64,000 bases of DNA from Isoetes taiwanensis (taxonomy: Eukaryota; Streptophyta; Lycopodiopsida; Isoetales; Isoetaceae), in contig JAJEKV010000002.1 of the NCBI GenBank assembly GCA_021234155.1, positions 38,739,841 to 38,803,840 on the forward strand, in the 5' to 3' direction. The notes below the pieces were generated by a model that was given only the letters and a program-made list of their open reading frames with translations, ran no database searches and was not told where the DNA came from. The stretch's first letter is position 1, and the number at the start of each line of letters is the position of its first letter. Shown here in pieces: positions 1-11,968 of the stretch. The position numbers and the translations under genes are program-made.

Positions 1-415
1 TCTAATGATATGAAGTTCTGGCACTGGAGCTAGGAGATAATCCACCATGCTGGCTCTACCATCGCCCCCGTTGCTTCTGCAAGTGAAGCCCCCTGATCGC
101 GGCCATCTGAGCATACCATTGCAGATCACCATGTCAAAAATCTGGCATAGCTGCACCAACTCTCTTCCAAAGGCTTCGGAGACTGTATCCTGGGACCGTC
201 TTGCATGCTGGGATGCCTCTATTTCTAGCCAAAGTGGGTTGGAGTCAGCATTTCCCTGAAAGGTGATCGACTGCCACTGTGCTATACGTGCATTGAAATC
301 TCCCAATAAAAACACATGACCCTCCTGGCGATACTGCTCTATGTCATCATACAGTTCCCTATAGGGCATATGCACATCTATATCTGCCTGATGAACCCTG
401 TAGAACTTAGTGAGA
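1..415 (-). pseudogene. LINE endonuclease-domain fragment
   Basis: Read on the minus strand this encodes part of an apurinic endonuclease-like (exonuclease-endonuclease-phosphatase) domain of a non-LTR retrotransposon. Visible are a tyrosine- and aspartate-rich stretch (LYDDIEQY) followed by the catalytic-loop motif LLGDFNAR near 280-310, and further on VICNG and a VDYLL motif. The same order (LYDDIQQH, LLGDFNART) occurs in the LINE half at 50.5-51 kb, so both probably belong to one family. The fragment runs off the left edge of the window. No start codon is visible, so it is a remnant rather than a gene. Confidence 0.75.
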
Positions 416-1569
416 TATGTCCTCTGACAAATTCACGTCTATGGATTTTATGCCAACATCAGAACACGCCTTCCTTTTCATCATTATGAGATTTTGAAGA
501 ACAGCATAGCCAATATACTCAAATGCTATAGCCACCATATTTTACATGCCATAGCCAGCATATGATGGTCGGAACACCATAGCCAACACCATATATACAT
601 CGAGTCTTTCCTAACCGTCCCTGCCCTAAATTTAAAATCTTGATCTTGAACTATTCCAGGCAACCAACGCAACATATCAGAGCCACCATCAGCAGTCAGG
701 GCTTCAAAATACCAATCTGGAGCCGAAGTCAAACACCCAGCATGATTATCGCTGGATCAAACTAGAGGAGGCAGAAAAATAAATTCGCCCCCTCTCTCGT
801 TGTAATCAAAAACCTATTCTGGAATACAAAGTGTATTCCATAATATATTTTCCGTATTATTTTTGAACCATGATCCAGTATCCTGATTCCCACAACACAA
901 ACAAAGGAAATTTCTATTATTTGGAATCATGTTCCTGTATCCCCACCAAAAAAAAAAAAAAAAAAAACAAATAAAATCGCAAGGTCATTCAAATAAATTG
1001 AAACAAAAAAGAGCGCAAGGTCTTTGGAAATGCTGAAAAGCTTAGTTAATGTTACTTTGTTGTTCCTTTTACTATTTCAGAATACAAAAAGGGTTTGATA
1101 GTCTTTTCCATTTCGCTATTCTGGAATAGTAAGTGTATTCAGAATACAAAAAGGGTTTCACGTTTCGAATACAGTATCCTTTTTTCCCTACTATCTCCAC
1201 TATTTGAACAAGAGAAGTTTGCTAATGTCTAAGATACATGGAAAATCGGATATTTATTGATCCTTTTAGATCGAAAAACTCTAATCATTGTCTTTTGTGC
1301 TCGATATTTCTCTCATCACTCCTCACACTTTGCATATAACTGAGTATTTTAAAAATACTGTAAATTTTGCATGTGAATATCAAGATTTTATCTTCAATTA
1401 TTGAATATACTACAATTACAATTACTACTTCTTCTATTTTCGCTTAAAAGTTATGTTCTCTTAAAACAGGAGTTCTCTCTAAAAACACACTTGGGGAAAA
1501 TTTTAATTGGTTGAAAAAGTGTCACTTTCACACAATCAATTCTCTATTCGCCCCCAAAAAAAGGGCTAT
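416..1569. other. AT-rich spacer, no gene seen
   Basis: No coding similarity is recognisable. It holds a short poly-A run near 951-967, several copies of a 'catagcca' motif around 525-590, and a repeated 'gaatac...gtattc' motif at 810-1170 that makes short inverted repeats. It may be old transposon debris. Confidence 0.5.
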
Positions 1570-2545
1570 TGTGACGTCCCCTATTCGTATACGGTGCCCC
1601 GACCATATAAAACTGGAGTTCATCCCTCCCATCAGCATATTCCACTAACACGAGGCCATCCACCTAACATCGGGCCCTTGGCCAGGAGACCCGACGGGGA
1701 AGAATGGACGTGTCATTCATCCCGTCTCCCTCTGGATCATCCTAGCTGTGGAAGCGTAAACAAACATGAGTACATAACATCAATAATCATACATATAACT
1801 ACCTCCAGGGGTGGTCCACCATAACAAAGTACCTGCAACAGCACATCAGTGACAACAACATGGGAAAATCCTACCCAAGGCTCAGACTCAAGGGAATTGA
1901 CTGACGTGGGCCTCCGAGTTCATAATAGTGGACTTGGCTGGCATAGAACATGGTCACTGGGTAGTCCACTCCATCCGCCCCTCCTGTGCATACTTTGCAG
2001 ATAGACTGACAAGTCTTGGAGCTTGATCGTAGTCTGCCGGGTGCATAGCCGATAGGGCTACTCTTGGGTTGCATCTCCCCAGTCCTGATGAGGCAGGAGG
2101 GGATCACGCTCTCCAGAGGCACACATGCCAGTTACAGGCGGCTAGAGAACCACTGCTCATCTACGACTGAACCTCATTGAAGGTGATGCATCACCCAAGA
2201 GATGTCGAGCCCATGCCTTGCCCACACTCAGTGGCAAATCATTGGGCCTAGCCCGCAGAGTAGGCTTTATACACTAGAGGGATCAGTCTGCAACTGGACA
2301 AGTCCTCCTTATACGCCAATCTAGCTCTGCCACCCACAGCCAGACGGGCTCTTATGCACAGGCCGCATTAATTGGAAATTAATGAGGCTAAAGTATGAAC
2401 ATCATCTAAGAAGGCTCTGAGTCTCTACCCCCCTTCCCAATATATAAGAGCTGTACATAGAAATCAACCATCATCACAAGAACTGAAATATCAGAATAAT
2501 CATCTAATCCAACTATCTAACATACATAATTAGGTTCCTTCATTA
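1570..2545 (-). mobile_element. Truncated gypsy-type LTR, reverse orientation
   Basis: Starts with TGTGACGTCCCC, which matches (as reverse complement) the terminus of the solo LTR at 10568-11963. Matching blocks appear in reversed order: the 'tgcatacttt gcag' block near 1990, the 'cccaaggctcagactc' block near 1875, and the 'tattgggaaggggggtagag' block near 2430. The LTR is therefore on the minus strand and has lost roughly its first 400 bp at about 2545. It abuts plus-strand gypsy coding sequence, so the pair is not an intact element but a rearranged or nested junction. Confidence 0.7.
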
Positions 2546-2569
2546 GAGGCTGAAATCTAGGGATCTATA

Positions 2570-4106
2570 TGTCGTCTAATCCTAAGAAGAGATGCTGGCT
2601 CGACGTAAAAACAGTCGGGAAGTCGGCCTGCATAACAAAACATCCCCTTTTTGGATTCTTGGCTTGCTCCAATTCTACTGAAGGCATCCATGCTCTCGAA
2701 CCGTGGGAAGACGGTCGTCTTCACAGCGTCCAACAAGTCGGGAAGGCACAGGCGCTTGGTCAAGGCATGCCTCAGAGACTGGAATTCGAAAAGGACACTT
2801 TTAGGATTCCAGGCTCTTATACATGACTCTGTTAGGATTGGAATCTGAAAGGTCACTTTAGGATTTGCCACATGGTTAGGGAGGGTATATTCACATGCCC
2901 TTGGGGTATGTCCGAAATTGAGTGAAAGACATGCAGTGGAAGGGTACATCAAAGGATTGAATGATGAGATCCGGAGGCTCGTAAAAGGCATTAACTCCAG
3001 AACAATATCCGAAGCAAAATCCAAGGCCTTGAGCCTACAGGTCCCGGGGGCAATGGGCAAAAGCAGTATTATCATGACAAGGGGAAGGTGAGCGAAGGCT
3101 ATAGTCCGAGGGAACAAGTCCGGCACCTGCTAGACCACAATACAATGCAAACCACAGGAAGTCGAATAAGAAGCAGGTCAGCTTCAGATAAAGGACAAGC
3201 GGGAGATTCAAACTACTCCAAAGCAGTGAAGCAGTTCTTGCAGTCAATTCCAAAGGAGAAAAGGCAAGAATGCATAGAGAAGCAGCTGTGCTTCAGATGT
3301 TTCTAACTATGGCATCGGATGCACAACTGTTACTTTGTGATGGGAGACACCCCCGGAAGACAACGACGAAGAAGCTCGCGACTATATCCAGAGTGAGTGC
3401 CACATCCATGCGGCCATTAACTCCGAGTCGAGAGTCAATACTGGGTCATTTCAACAATGGGGAAAGTCAAGGCCAAATCTTTCATAGTGTTGATAGACAT
3501 GGGGAGCACCCATAATTTTGCTTCCCCAAGGATGGTAGAAATGTTGAAGCTCAAACCCTTGAAGTCCAAACCTAGACCAGTAGTATTGGCAAGTGGAGTA
3601 ATTCGACACACAGCAGGGAAGAGGATTGAAGAATAGCAGATCGATATAGACTTGCAGAAGTAATGAACATTGACAAGTATGATCTGATCATATGCATGGA
3701 GTATCTTGGCCCCCCCATCGCTATAATCGATTGTGGGAAGCGGAAAGTGACCTTAACGACACCCAGTGGCAAGATTGTAGAAATATCAGATAAAGAAGTT
3801 ACCCCAATTATGCAATACATGCCCAGTAAGAAGTTGCTTAAATGCATAAAGAGGGAGCAAGTGGCCTACGTCTTCAAGCTCGAGGTTCATGAACCGGATA
3901 CAAAAGAAGAGAAAGAGGACAAAACCCTCAGCAAGTTGCCAAAGCAGATAGCCAATCTAGTGAAAGAGTTCCATGATCTATTTCCGGACGAGATCAAGGA
4001 GCTTCTACCATATAGGGGAGTTGAGTGTGAAATAGCACTTGAACCAGGGATCAAGCCCACAAGTAAGGCACCATATAGAATGACAGCTCAAGAGTTAGAC
4101 GAGACA
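2570..4106 (+). pseudogene. Ty3/gypsy gag-protease remnant, broken before RT
   Basis: Plus-strand pieces of a gypsy polyprotein in the usual order. Near 2930-3020 is a gag segment (EGYIKGLNDEIRRLVKGI). At about 3289-3330 lies a CCHC zinc knuckle spaced C-X2-C-X4-H-X4-C but containing an in-frame TAA. At about 3500-3530 an aspartic-protease-like DMGSTHNFASP motif follows. The 155-residue open stretch at 3663-4130 covers the end of protease and the linker to reverse transcriptase (HDLFPDEI, then an EPGIKPTSKAPYRM motif). The sequence stops just before the RT palm. Several frameshifts are present, so no protein would be made. Confidence 0.8.
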
Positions 4107-4156
4107 AGCCTCTTGAACATAGTTTCTTAACTATAAAGCAACATAAAAGCAATATT
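4107..4156 (+). repeat. Local tandem unit, left part of copy A
   Basis: The 'cctcttgaacatagtttctt' block with the following ~30 bp is repeated, slightly changed, at 10526-10567. If the LINE (4157-10448) and the solo LTR (10568-11963) are removed, two adjacent diverged units of roughly 110 bp remain (4107-4156 plus 10465-10525, then 10526-10567 plus 11969-12060). The two elements therefore landed in neighbouring units of a short tandem repeat. Confidence 0.55.
4141..4156. repeat. LINE target-site duplication, left copy
   Basis: The 16 bp acataaaagcaatatt directly precede the LINE 5' end and recur exactly at 10449-10464 just after its poly-A tail. This is the expected footprint of target-primed reverse transcription. 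Confidence 0.9.
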
Positions 4157-4159
4157 AAA

Positions 4160-6476
4160 ATGCAGGGAGGAATGGGCGACCAAAGCGGAGATAAAGCGGC
4201 CGCGTTTGCGGCTGTCGGCAACAGGCATAGGTTAGACCCAGGCGATTTCAACGGGGGCACAGGGCCTCCGATTCACCCTGCAGTAGTAGATCAGGGCTGG
4301 ACAACAGCCGGTCGTCAGGCCAATGGGGCCATTGGGGCCCCCTGTAAACCTTCCCCAGTCAAAGGGGCTTCCTACGAATCCCATCCAAAACTTAGGGCTT
4401 CTGCCCTGCAAGAGGTAAATCAATCCATTAGTTTGCTTCATAAGAGTTTTAGCCTAGCTACAGGAGTCTCTGTCTTACATAGCATAGACCACTTTCCAAA
4501 AGGGGCAAACGAAAATGGAGCGGGGAAGATAAAAGGAGGGGAAGATCAGGCTCCCATTGCATGCGTGAGTACTTTTGGAGCTATCTACAAATTGAAAAAC
4601 TCAATGTTAGGAGCAGAGGCAGCAGTTAGTGTGAAAGGGCTGAAACAATCCACTCATGCAGAAATATCAGACTCATCCATGAAAGAAGTAGCAACAAGAG
4701 TGAGTGAGAATGGGCAGAAAAAATCAATTCAATTTAGTATATCAGACTCTTCCATGGAAGATGTTGTAACCGACGCAGACGAGAAAGCAATGGAATCAAA
4801 TAATAAATTAGCAGAGATGAAGTGCAGATCTGCAATATTGGCAGAAGCCTTACAGGAAGAGAAACAAAACGCAGAGATATTCGCAAAAGGGGATTTACTT
4901 CATCGTAATCCAGGGAGTTGGGCAAAAGGGGTCTATTTCATCAAAGCGATGGCGCTAAAATACTATCTCCACAAGGTATCGTCACTACAAAAGAAGCGAC
5001 TGAAGAAGGGCACAACAATACTGTAAATCTAGACTCAGCTAGTGGCGGTACAAGGAGTAACGTAAGGGAGGCTTGGAAAAACAACGACACAATAGCAAGA
5101 GTCAACAAGCCTAGATTCTCAGAATGGATAAAAAGCAATGTGCCAATGGAAACAGCCAGGAGTTTGAGAGTAGATGCAGCACTTAAAACAGTAGAAGCAG
5201 GCTTTGCCCAAGATCTGGGCAAATTAAATAAAGGCCAGCCTGAAAAAAAAAGAACTGAAAGCGTTGGAAATATGGAAGTAGATGAGGAGTCTAACTTTCC
5301 AATAGCAGAGATAGACCATGGCATGCATGTAAAAGTGGTGGAGAACTTGGTATCATGATCTGTTATAGGATTCTTTACAGGAGGATTCTTGGATTTTTGT
5401 AAACTAGAATTCTGGCTGTCAACACACTTGAAAAGATTAGGTTTGCCTCAGCACGAATCTCTAAAGGACTAGGTGGCAACTTCTTCCTCATCTTATTCCA
5501 TAGTGAAGACACAATAGATAAGATAGTGGCTCGCGCTGCGGACACCTTTATGGGGGAATACATCTTATACCAATATTATTCTCCTGGTTTCTCCCCCCAT
5601 CAAATGTCAGCAATCAAGATCCCATGCTGGTTGGAGATCGAACACCTACCTCCAGACATGCTGATACCTGAGTTTCTAAAGGTTATTGCTAACACAATAG
5701 GCGCTTATATCTCACATTCCATAGCCAGAGGGCCAAGGATTTGTGTAGCAATTCCAGCAAAGGCGAGCATACCCAAGGGGTTGATAGTTAAGAGTGGCAA
5801 TTGCTCTTTCAAATTTCCCCTGAAGTTGACCACGGAAATATACAGAATGTTTCCAGATCTTAAAATTGAAGGGCTGGAAGAGAATCCACAGGCAAGATCT
5901 AAAGAAGAAATGAGTTCTCAACATCAAGCACAGAACGATAATCCCCAAGATCCCCCCACAAGTGCTGGGGTCCCAACGAGCCACCCCACTGCTCCTGTAA
6001 CAATTACTCCATGTGCTCCAAGTCGGGGAGTAGAAACTCCTAATACCAGCAACGCGGCATCTCCAACCAAGACATCTACATCGGATCCCATCATCTCAAC
6101 AACTGCTGAGGGCTCGTCAAAAACAGAAGGTCAAACTTGGGAAGTGGGAGGGGCCAGGCAAAAAGGGAGAACCAGAAATATTGCTCGGAAAAGCGGAGAG
6201 CCTCACCCAAAATCCCCTCCCCAGGGGTCTCTCAGCACTCATATTGTCTCTGAGGTAAACAACCCTTTCTCTCAGTACATTAAAGAAGTAATGATTTCAG
6301 AGGAGGCATTGCCAGACAAGACGAAAGGAAATCGAGGAGATATTGTAGGATGGGGAGAGTTGGTTGCTATAGACAGTGCCATCCCATCACACAAAAACCG
6401 ATGGGCAGACCTTGCAATGGTAGAGGAGAATGGGGAGGACGAAGACCTGCCCAGCGTAATAGGAAAAAAAAAATAA
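4160..6476 (+). pseudogene. LINE ORF1 (DUF4283-type RNA-binding protein), broken
   Basis: Three overlapping reading frames (4160-5026, 4918-5358, about 5385-6476) make up one original protein of roughly 750 residues. The start at 4160 is an ATG three bases into the element. The third part carries the recognisable domain: a GGNFFLILFHSEDTIDKI strand near 5470-5520, then PCWLEIEHLPPDM and a conserved GPRICVAIPAKASIPKG segment near 5730-5790, matching the DUF4283 fold of plant L1 ORF1 proteins that bind the LINE RNA. A Pro/Ser/Thr-rich linker follows (about 5930-6240). I saw no CCHC knuckle. The unit ends 72 bp before ORF2. At least two frameshifts separate the pieces. Confidence 0.8.
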
Positions 6477-6548
6477 AAAGGCAGACGCAATAGACATAGA
6501 TGGGACGGGTAACATGAAAAGGAAGAAAGGGTCCCCAAACATCTCCCC

Positions 6549-9500
6549 ATGAATTATAAAATCCTTAGCTGGAATATCAGGGGAGTAAAATCCTCGGAAT
6601 ACAAGAAAAGCAGAGTATTAAACACAATCAAGGAGATAAATCCAGACATTATATGCTTGCAGGAGCATAAATGTAAACAGGAGGAGATACACGGATTGTT
6701 CAACACAATAGGTAAAGAATACGTGGGTATTGCTGCAGTAAAAGATACCTCTAGTGCAGGCACTTTGATCGCCTGGAAGAAGGATGTAAAAGTATGTGAT
6801 TCACAGGTAGACAGGTTTGGTAGGTGGGCTATAATTCTATGGCAACAAGAAGGTAGAATATGGGGTCTGGTGAATATTTATGCCCACAACAACCCCAGGG
6901 GCAGAGGTGCTTTATGGGCCACTCTCAGACATAGATTGAAAGGCTTTGGAAGTCAGGTAGCTTGGCTAATGACAGGGGATTTCAATATGGTGGAGGCGGC
7001 CGAGGATAGACAAGGGGCGTCGTCAGAAATTGTACATGGGTTTGAGAAGCTTCAGTGGTGTAAATTGGTAGAGGATATGGGTTTTATGGAGCTGGAGGGA
7101 GATAAGGGATTTACATGGTGTAATGGATGGCTAAGAGCAGGGAGGACATATGCAAGGCACGATAGATGCTACATGAATGACGTGGCTTTCTCCATCCTCC
7201 CAAACCTTCAAAGGTCCAATCAATTAAAGAATGCTATCTCCGATCATAATCCATGTGCAAGTGATATCTACTAAGAAGTGTCAGTTTAGAACTTCTAAAA
7301 CAGTATTCAAATTAAATACCAGATATTTGAAAGACCTAGATTTTGTGGAGACTTGCAAAAGCATATGGCAATCGGCTTTTAGAACGGGAACTGGTATGGA
7401 AACTATGATAACAGCTCTTTCAAATATTAAAAATTTTGCTAAAAGCTGGGGTAAGGCTAAAGTGCAAAAAGAGAGGGAAGAACTGGATTCCCTTTATGGC
7501 CAACTTCTCTCACTTAGAGCATTGGGCCCCAATGATGGGATGGAGGAGAAAAGGATAATAGAACAGATTAAGACATTAGAAGAGGTCAAGGTAGCTGAAA
7601 ACAGATGTAAAGCAGGATTGACCTGGCTAAAAGAAGCTGATAAATGCACAAAGTTCTTCTTCAAGACAGTGAAAGAAAAGAAGAAATCTTCCACACTATC
7701 ATCCATCACTCAAAATGACGGCTCGATTCTCAAATCTCCAGGAGATCTCAAAAGGTATCTATATAACCATTTCAAAGCTTTCTTTGGAGAACATAACTTA
7801 CCATTTCAAGAGACTTTCGAAGAGCTGGTGGTTTCAAAAGTCTCACCTATAATGAACTCTAGCCAGCAAGATATATTAAGTCTTCCCCTCTCTATGGAGG
7901 ACCTTCAAAAGGCCACCTTTTTACTGGCTAAAAATAAATGTCTGGGTATGGACGGAATTCCCATAGAATTCTATCAATGCAATTGGGAATGGGTTAAGGA
8001 TGATATCTTCTCTACATACACGGACTTTATGCAAGCTGAAAATCTAAATCCCAGATTTAACACAGGATGTATTTCCTTGGTGCCCAAGAGTAAGGAGCCA
8101 AGCACAATCAATGATTGGAAGCCCATCATACTTTTATCTGCATTCTATAAAATCATAGCTAAGGCTATGGCAGAGAAGATCAAGCCAATTCTATCTGAAG
8201 GCATCTCATAAGCCCAATTGGGCTTTCTACCAGGCAGGAGTATCCTGAGCAATGTCGCAGCAGCATTCGAAGGTTTGCACTGGGCTAGAAAAACAAGACA
8301 AAAGGTGGCCTACCTAAAGCTAGACTTTACCAAAGCTTATGACATTATCAGATGTTTCTGCAAAAAATGATGCTCAAGCTAGGTTGTGGAAATTTTTTTA
8401 CAGAAGGGGTCATGAAACTTCTGCGATCTGCTCAAGCTTCAGTCCTATTCCAAGGTGAACCCTCTCCAATATTTTACATAAAAAGGGGCATCAGGCAAGG
8501 ATGCCCCTTAGCTCCATTCCTCTTCAATATTGCAGCAGAAGCACTTTCACAAATATTCGGGCAAGCCTCGGAAGACGGTATGATTCAGGGACTAGAAATG
8601 TTGGATGGCTCTCAACAAATATGTAACCAGTATGCAGACGACAGATTCTTATTTATAGAGGCAGAGGAAGAGAACCTGTCATGTGCAGGCAAATTACTAG
8701 CCTCCTTCTCAATAGCTTCAGTATGTCTCATAAATTGGAATAAATGCACAGTACAATGGCCTTTGGAAGAACTACATCCCACATGCTTGTCAATCCTACC
8801 ATGGAAAATAATTCTAGAGGGAGAGCATTCCAATCTATTAGGTGTTCCAGTGGGCATCAATATCGCTAAGGCACAAATATGGGACGAAATACTACTAGGC
8901 CTTCAGAAACACTTAAATTGGTGGAAGGTGGCAAAACTATCACTTGCAGGTCGGATTACAGTTGCAAAACATGTGTTAAGCAATACTCATGTCTACACGT
9001 CATCAATTTTACTAGCCCCAAAGGAGAAGGCACAACAATTAGAAGGGATAATCCACAACTTTGTCTGGGGAGGGAATGAAGAAGGGGCAGTGGTCAAAAT
9101 CGCTTGGTGGAAGTGCAAGAGAGATAAGACAGAAGGAAGAATTGGAATGGTCGACATATCATTACAGAGCAAAGTATTAATAGCCAAATTCATATGGAAG
9201 ATCCTACAGAAAGAGGTGAAGTCTCCAGGTATGCACCTCATCAACCAGGCTCTATTAGCGTCATGTAAGCATAGTAAGCCCTCCGTCAAAGTCTCACTCC
9301 CATGGTCACTCTTTTTTTATCTTAAGCCATGTAGAGAAGCTTCTCCATTCCTGAAGGGATTAATTTCGGCTTGGAAAATCATAAAAAAACTATTTACGCT
9401 TGACATCAACAAATTCAAAGCAGAGACTTCCCCTCCATGGTGGGTACCAGTGGTTCTGCATAACAAACAGGGCCCCTTAGGTATGGTGGCTGATGCAAGG

Positions 9501-10307
9501 ATCGTAAAGAGGTGGAAAAATTGTGGAATAGACTCTTGTGCTCAATGGTACAATGGAGAGCAATTAGTCAGTTGGGCAGAATTTCAGGTACGCTTTGCCT
9601 TAAAGGACGCAGACAAAATAATATGGGAATGTGTGGCCACAGTACTTCCAAACACTATAACTACAGAAGATCAAAATCCATGGGTTTTGCACCCCGCGAT
9701 TTTGCCAAATAAGTTTGTGAAATCAAGTTACAGAAGCTTGAGGACTAAGGGTATACTTCCAATACCAACCAAATGGGAACTCGTAATCACGGAGAAAAAC
9801 CTCAAAAACATATGGAGAGATGCGTGGCAGAAATATCTTCCCCCTCGGATAAATGCTTTCCTCTGGCAAGTGATACACAGGGTTCTAAGGGTCAATCAAC
9901 TAGTCTCAAAATGGGACAATAACGTCAGCCCAGTATGCCCTTTGTGCGAGGCCGAACAGGAATCCATAGAACATTGTCTGGTCGAATGTGAGAAGCTGCA
10001 AGTAGTATGGGCATGGAGTCTGGATAGCTTTGAATACCCGTTAGGTACCAAGGAATTATTGTTGGGAATCCTTCCCCAAGAATGGTGCACCATGAAGAAG
10101 GTGGCCTTTCATATAGCTAGGGCCTAAACAACCTGGTCAATATGGAAAAGGAGAAACGCCTTGGTCTTCAATGAAAATCAAGAAGACATATCACCACATC
10201 AGCTTCTACATATAGTACTTGAAAGGCTGAAAAAATTCAGGCTAGCCTTCGAGGGTGAAGAAGAAGTAAAGGTCGAAATATGGGGAACCTACCTAAGCTT
10301 ACACTAG
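6549..10307 (+). pseudogene. LINE ORF2 (endonuclease, reverse transcriptase, zf-RVT), broken
   Basis: Endonuclease at 6549-7265: SWNIRGVK at the start, LQEHKC (catalytic Glu), TGDFNM and a terminal SDHNP where the frame shifts into 7231-8211. Reverse transcriptase: GMDGIPIEFYQ, then an in-frame TAA at 8209, GFLPGRSI, the palm motif KLDFTKAYD near 8320-8343 followed by another frameshift, RGIRQGCPLAP, and the catalytic YADD at 8631-8642. The C-terminal part holds the zf-RVT domain (PPRINAFLWQ, then CPLCEAEQESIEHCLVEC near 9935-9990). A further in-frame TAA at 10125 precedes a WSIWKRRNALVF tail that ends at 10307. Two stops and two frameshifts in a normally ~1,250-residue protein make this a pseudogene, though most catalytic residues remain readable. 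Confidence 0.9.
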
Positions 10308-10448
10308 GAAGTACAAGGGAATAGTGCAAGAAGGAGCCATGTAGCTATCCTCATCTCAATTTTGCAGATGAGTACACCCCTGCCATGTGGTTTTGTACCA
10401 TTCCTTGAAAGTAAATAAAGTCTATTTTTTATCCCTCAAAAAAAAAAA

Positions 10449-10464
10449 ACATAAAAGCAATATT
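10449..10464. repeat. LINE target-site duplication, right copy
   Basis: Exact copy of 4141-4156, directly after the poly-A tail. Confidence 0.9.
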
Positions 10465-10567
10465 TGGAATATCTATTTATAATTCAAATTCTATAGACAA
10501 TATGTACAAAACATCCACGACAAAATGCCTCTTTAACATAGTTTTTTAGCTATGAAGCAATATAGAA

Positions 10568-11963
10568 TGTGACGTTCCCCTAAAATATACGGTATGTATA
10601 CGTATATTTTGGGCCACGTCACCACTTGATTAACCTTAGGAAAGGATATCTCCACGTGCCACTACATGATTGGGGTAACCGGCCACGTGTTCGCATCCCA
10701 TTGGGCAAGGTGTCAACCCTAGCCTATAAATGCCTAAACCTAAACCGGAAGACACTTTTCCCACTCTTGAGGCTATTGTCACGCCCGAAGTTCAGAATCA
10801 AGATCCAGAAGCTGCAGCGGCCCAAGCAGTGTGGACGTGTTAGATTCAGTTGCAGTTTCAGCTATAGGGATGAAGTAGAGTCATGTATTCTAGTAGAGCC
10901 TTCCTAGAACTAACTCCCTAGTTAGATTCATGTGATTAGGTTAGATCTTATTCTTATTGTTCATATGTTATGGATATGATATGGTTGATCTTTTGTTATG
11001 CTCCTCATGTATTGGGAAGGGGGGTAGAGACCTAGCAGCCTTATGTATGATGCTTCTAGATAGACCCATAATACCTATTATATGCGGCCTGTGCATAGAG
11101 CCCACCGGACTAAGGGAGTTATGGATTGACTGAGCACCAGATAACGGGATCAGTGACGAGATGGTGGAATAGTCCCTGCTGAGCGCGGCTACTGGGGACT
11201 TGGGGCGCACTAGGCCTATGGTCGGTCACTTCGTGCAGGCCGGGCATGGGTTCGTCACCCCCTGGATCAATGGTGCCGCCCTGATCCTGAAGAGCTGCAG
11301 GTGTCGGCCTGGTTCTTGCTTTGGGGGGGTTAAAGACGTGAACGGACGTGTGTCGCCACGATCCTCTAGTCTCCCATCGAGTCACTGATTTCCGGGAAGG
11401 GGAGATGTAACCCGACCTTGCCTCATCGGATCAGGGAGATGCAACCTGGAGTAGTCTCTTTGGGTGATCCCAAGAGATTGCGTATCCGGCAGGCTACAGT
11501 CACGCCATAGCTCGATTTAGCCCTTCTGCAAAGTATGCACAGGAGGGGGGATGGAGTGGTCAACCCTTAGCCATTGTCTTATTGTTTATACTTCCGTCTG
11601 TATCTATCTTGAGACCCTAGCCATCAGTATACTTTCCCCATGAGTCAGAGCTTGGGTAGAAGCTTTCATGTTTTATGGTATATTGATCCTTCTGACGATT
11701 CTATGGATGGATGGATTGAGCTACCCTTCGAGGTAGACGTATTATTATTGTTGTTAGTTGCTAGTACTGACATTCAGTTTATATGCTTCCGCTGATGTTA
11801 GGAGCCCATAGGGGACGGGCGCGCGAGACACCTCCGTGTCCCTTACCGTTCGGGCCATCCCCCAGAACGGGATAGATGGAGAGCCCATCGAGTAGACGAC
11901 ACTGGTGGGGGATTTTCCGTGGAGTATACGGCAGATGCCGTATATTGTGCGGGGAGCGTCACA
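10568..11963 (+). mobile_element. Solo LTR of a gypsy-type retrotransposon
   Basis: A 1,396-bp unit that begins TGTGACGTTCCCC and ends GGGGAGCGTCACA, an inverted terminal repeat with the TG...CA ends of an LTR. It is flanked by the identical 5-bp duplication TAGAA (10563-10567 and 11964-11968). No gag-pol lies inside, so this is the product of recombination between two LTRs of a former full-length element. A CCTATAAATG box near 10723 could be the LTR promoter. The truncated LTR at 1570-2545 is from the same family but reversed. Confidence 0.88.
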
Positions 11964-11968
11964 TAGAA

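Larger units (their letters stand above)
4157..10448 (+). mobile_element. Near full-length L1-type LINE with poly-A tail
   Basis: About 6.3 kb between perfect 16-bp TSDs, ending in an 11-bp A tract (10438-10448). It has two consecutive coding units on the plus strand: ORF1 (4160-6476) with a DUF4283-like domain, and ORF2 (6549-10307) with endonuclease, reverse transcriptase and a C-terminal zf-RVT zinc finger. That is the layout of plant L1 elements. Both units carry stops or frameshifts, so the copy cannot move by itself, but the exact TSDs suggest it is not very old. It belongs to a different family from the LINE pieces at 1-415, 17055-17420, 37741-38534 and 49850-51975. Confidence 0.93.

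Noticed and set aside
10626-10907. 93-codon frame inside the solo LTR
   Set aside because: LTR sequence; no domain and not conserved in the second LTR copy.
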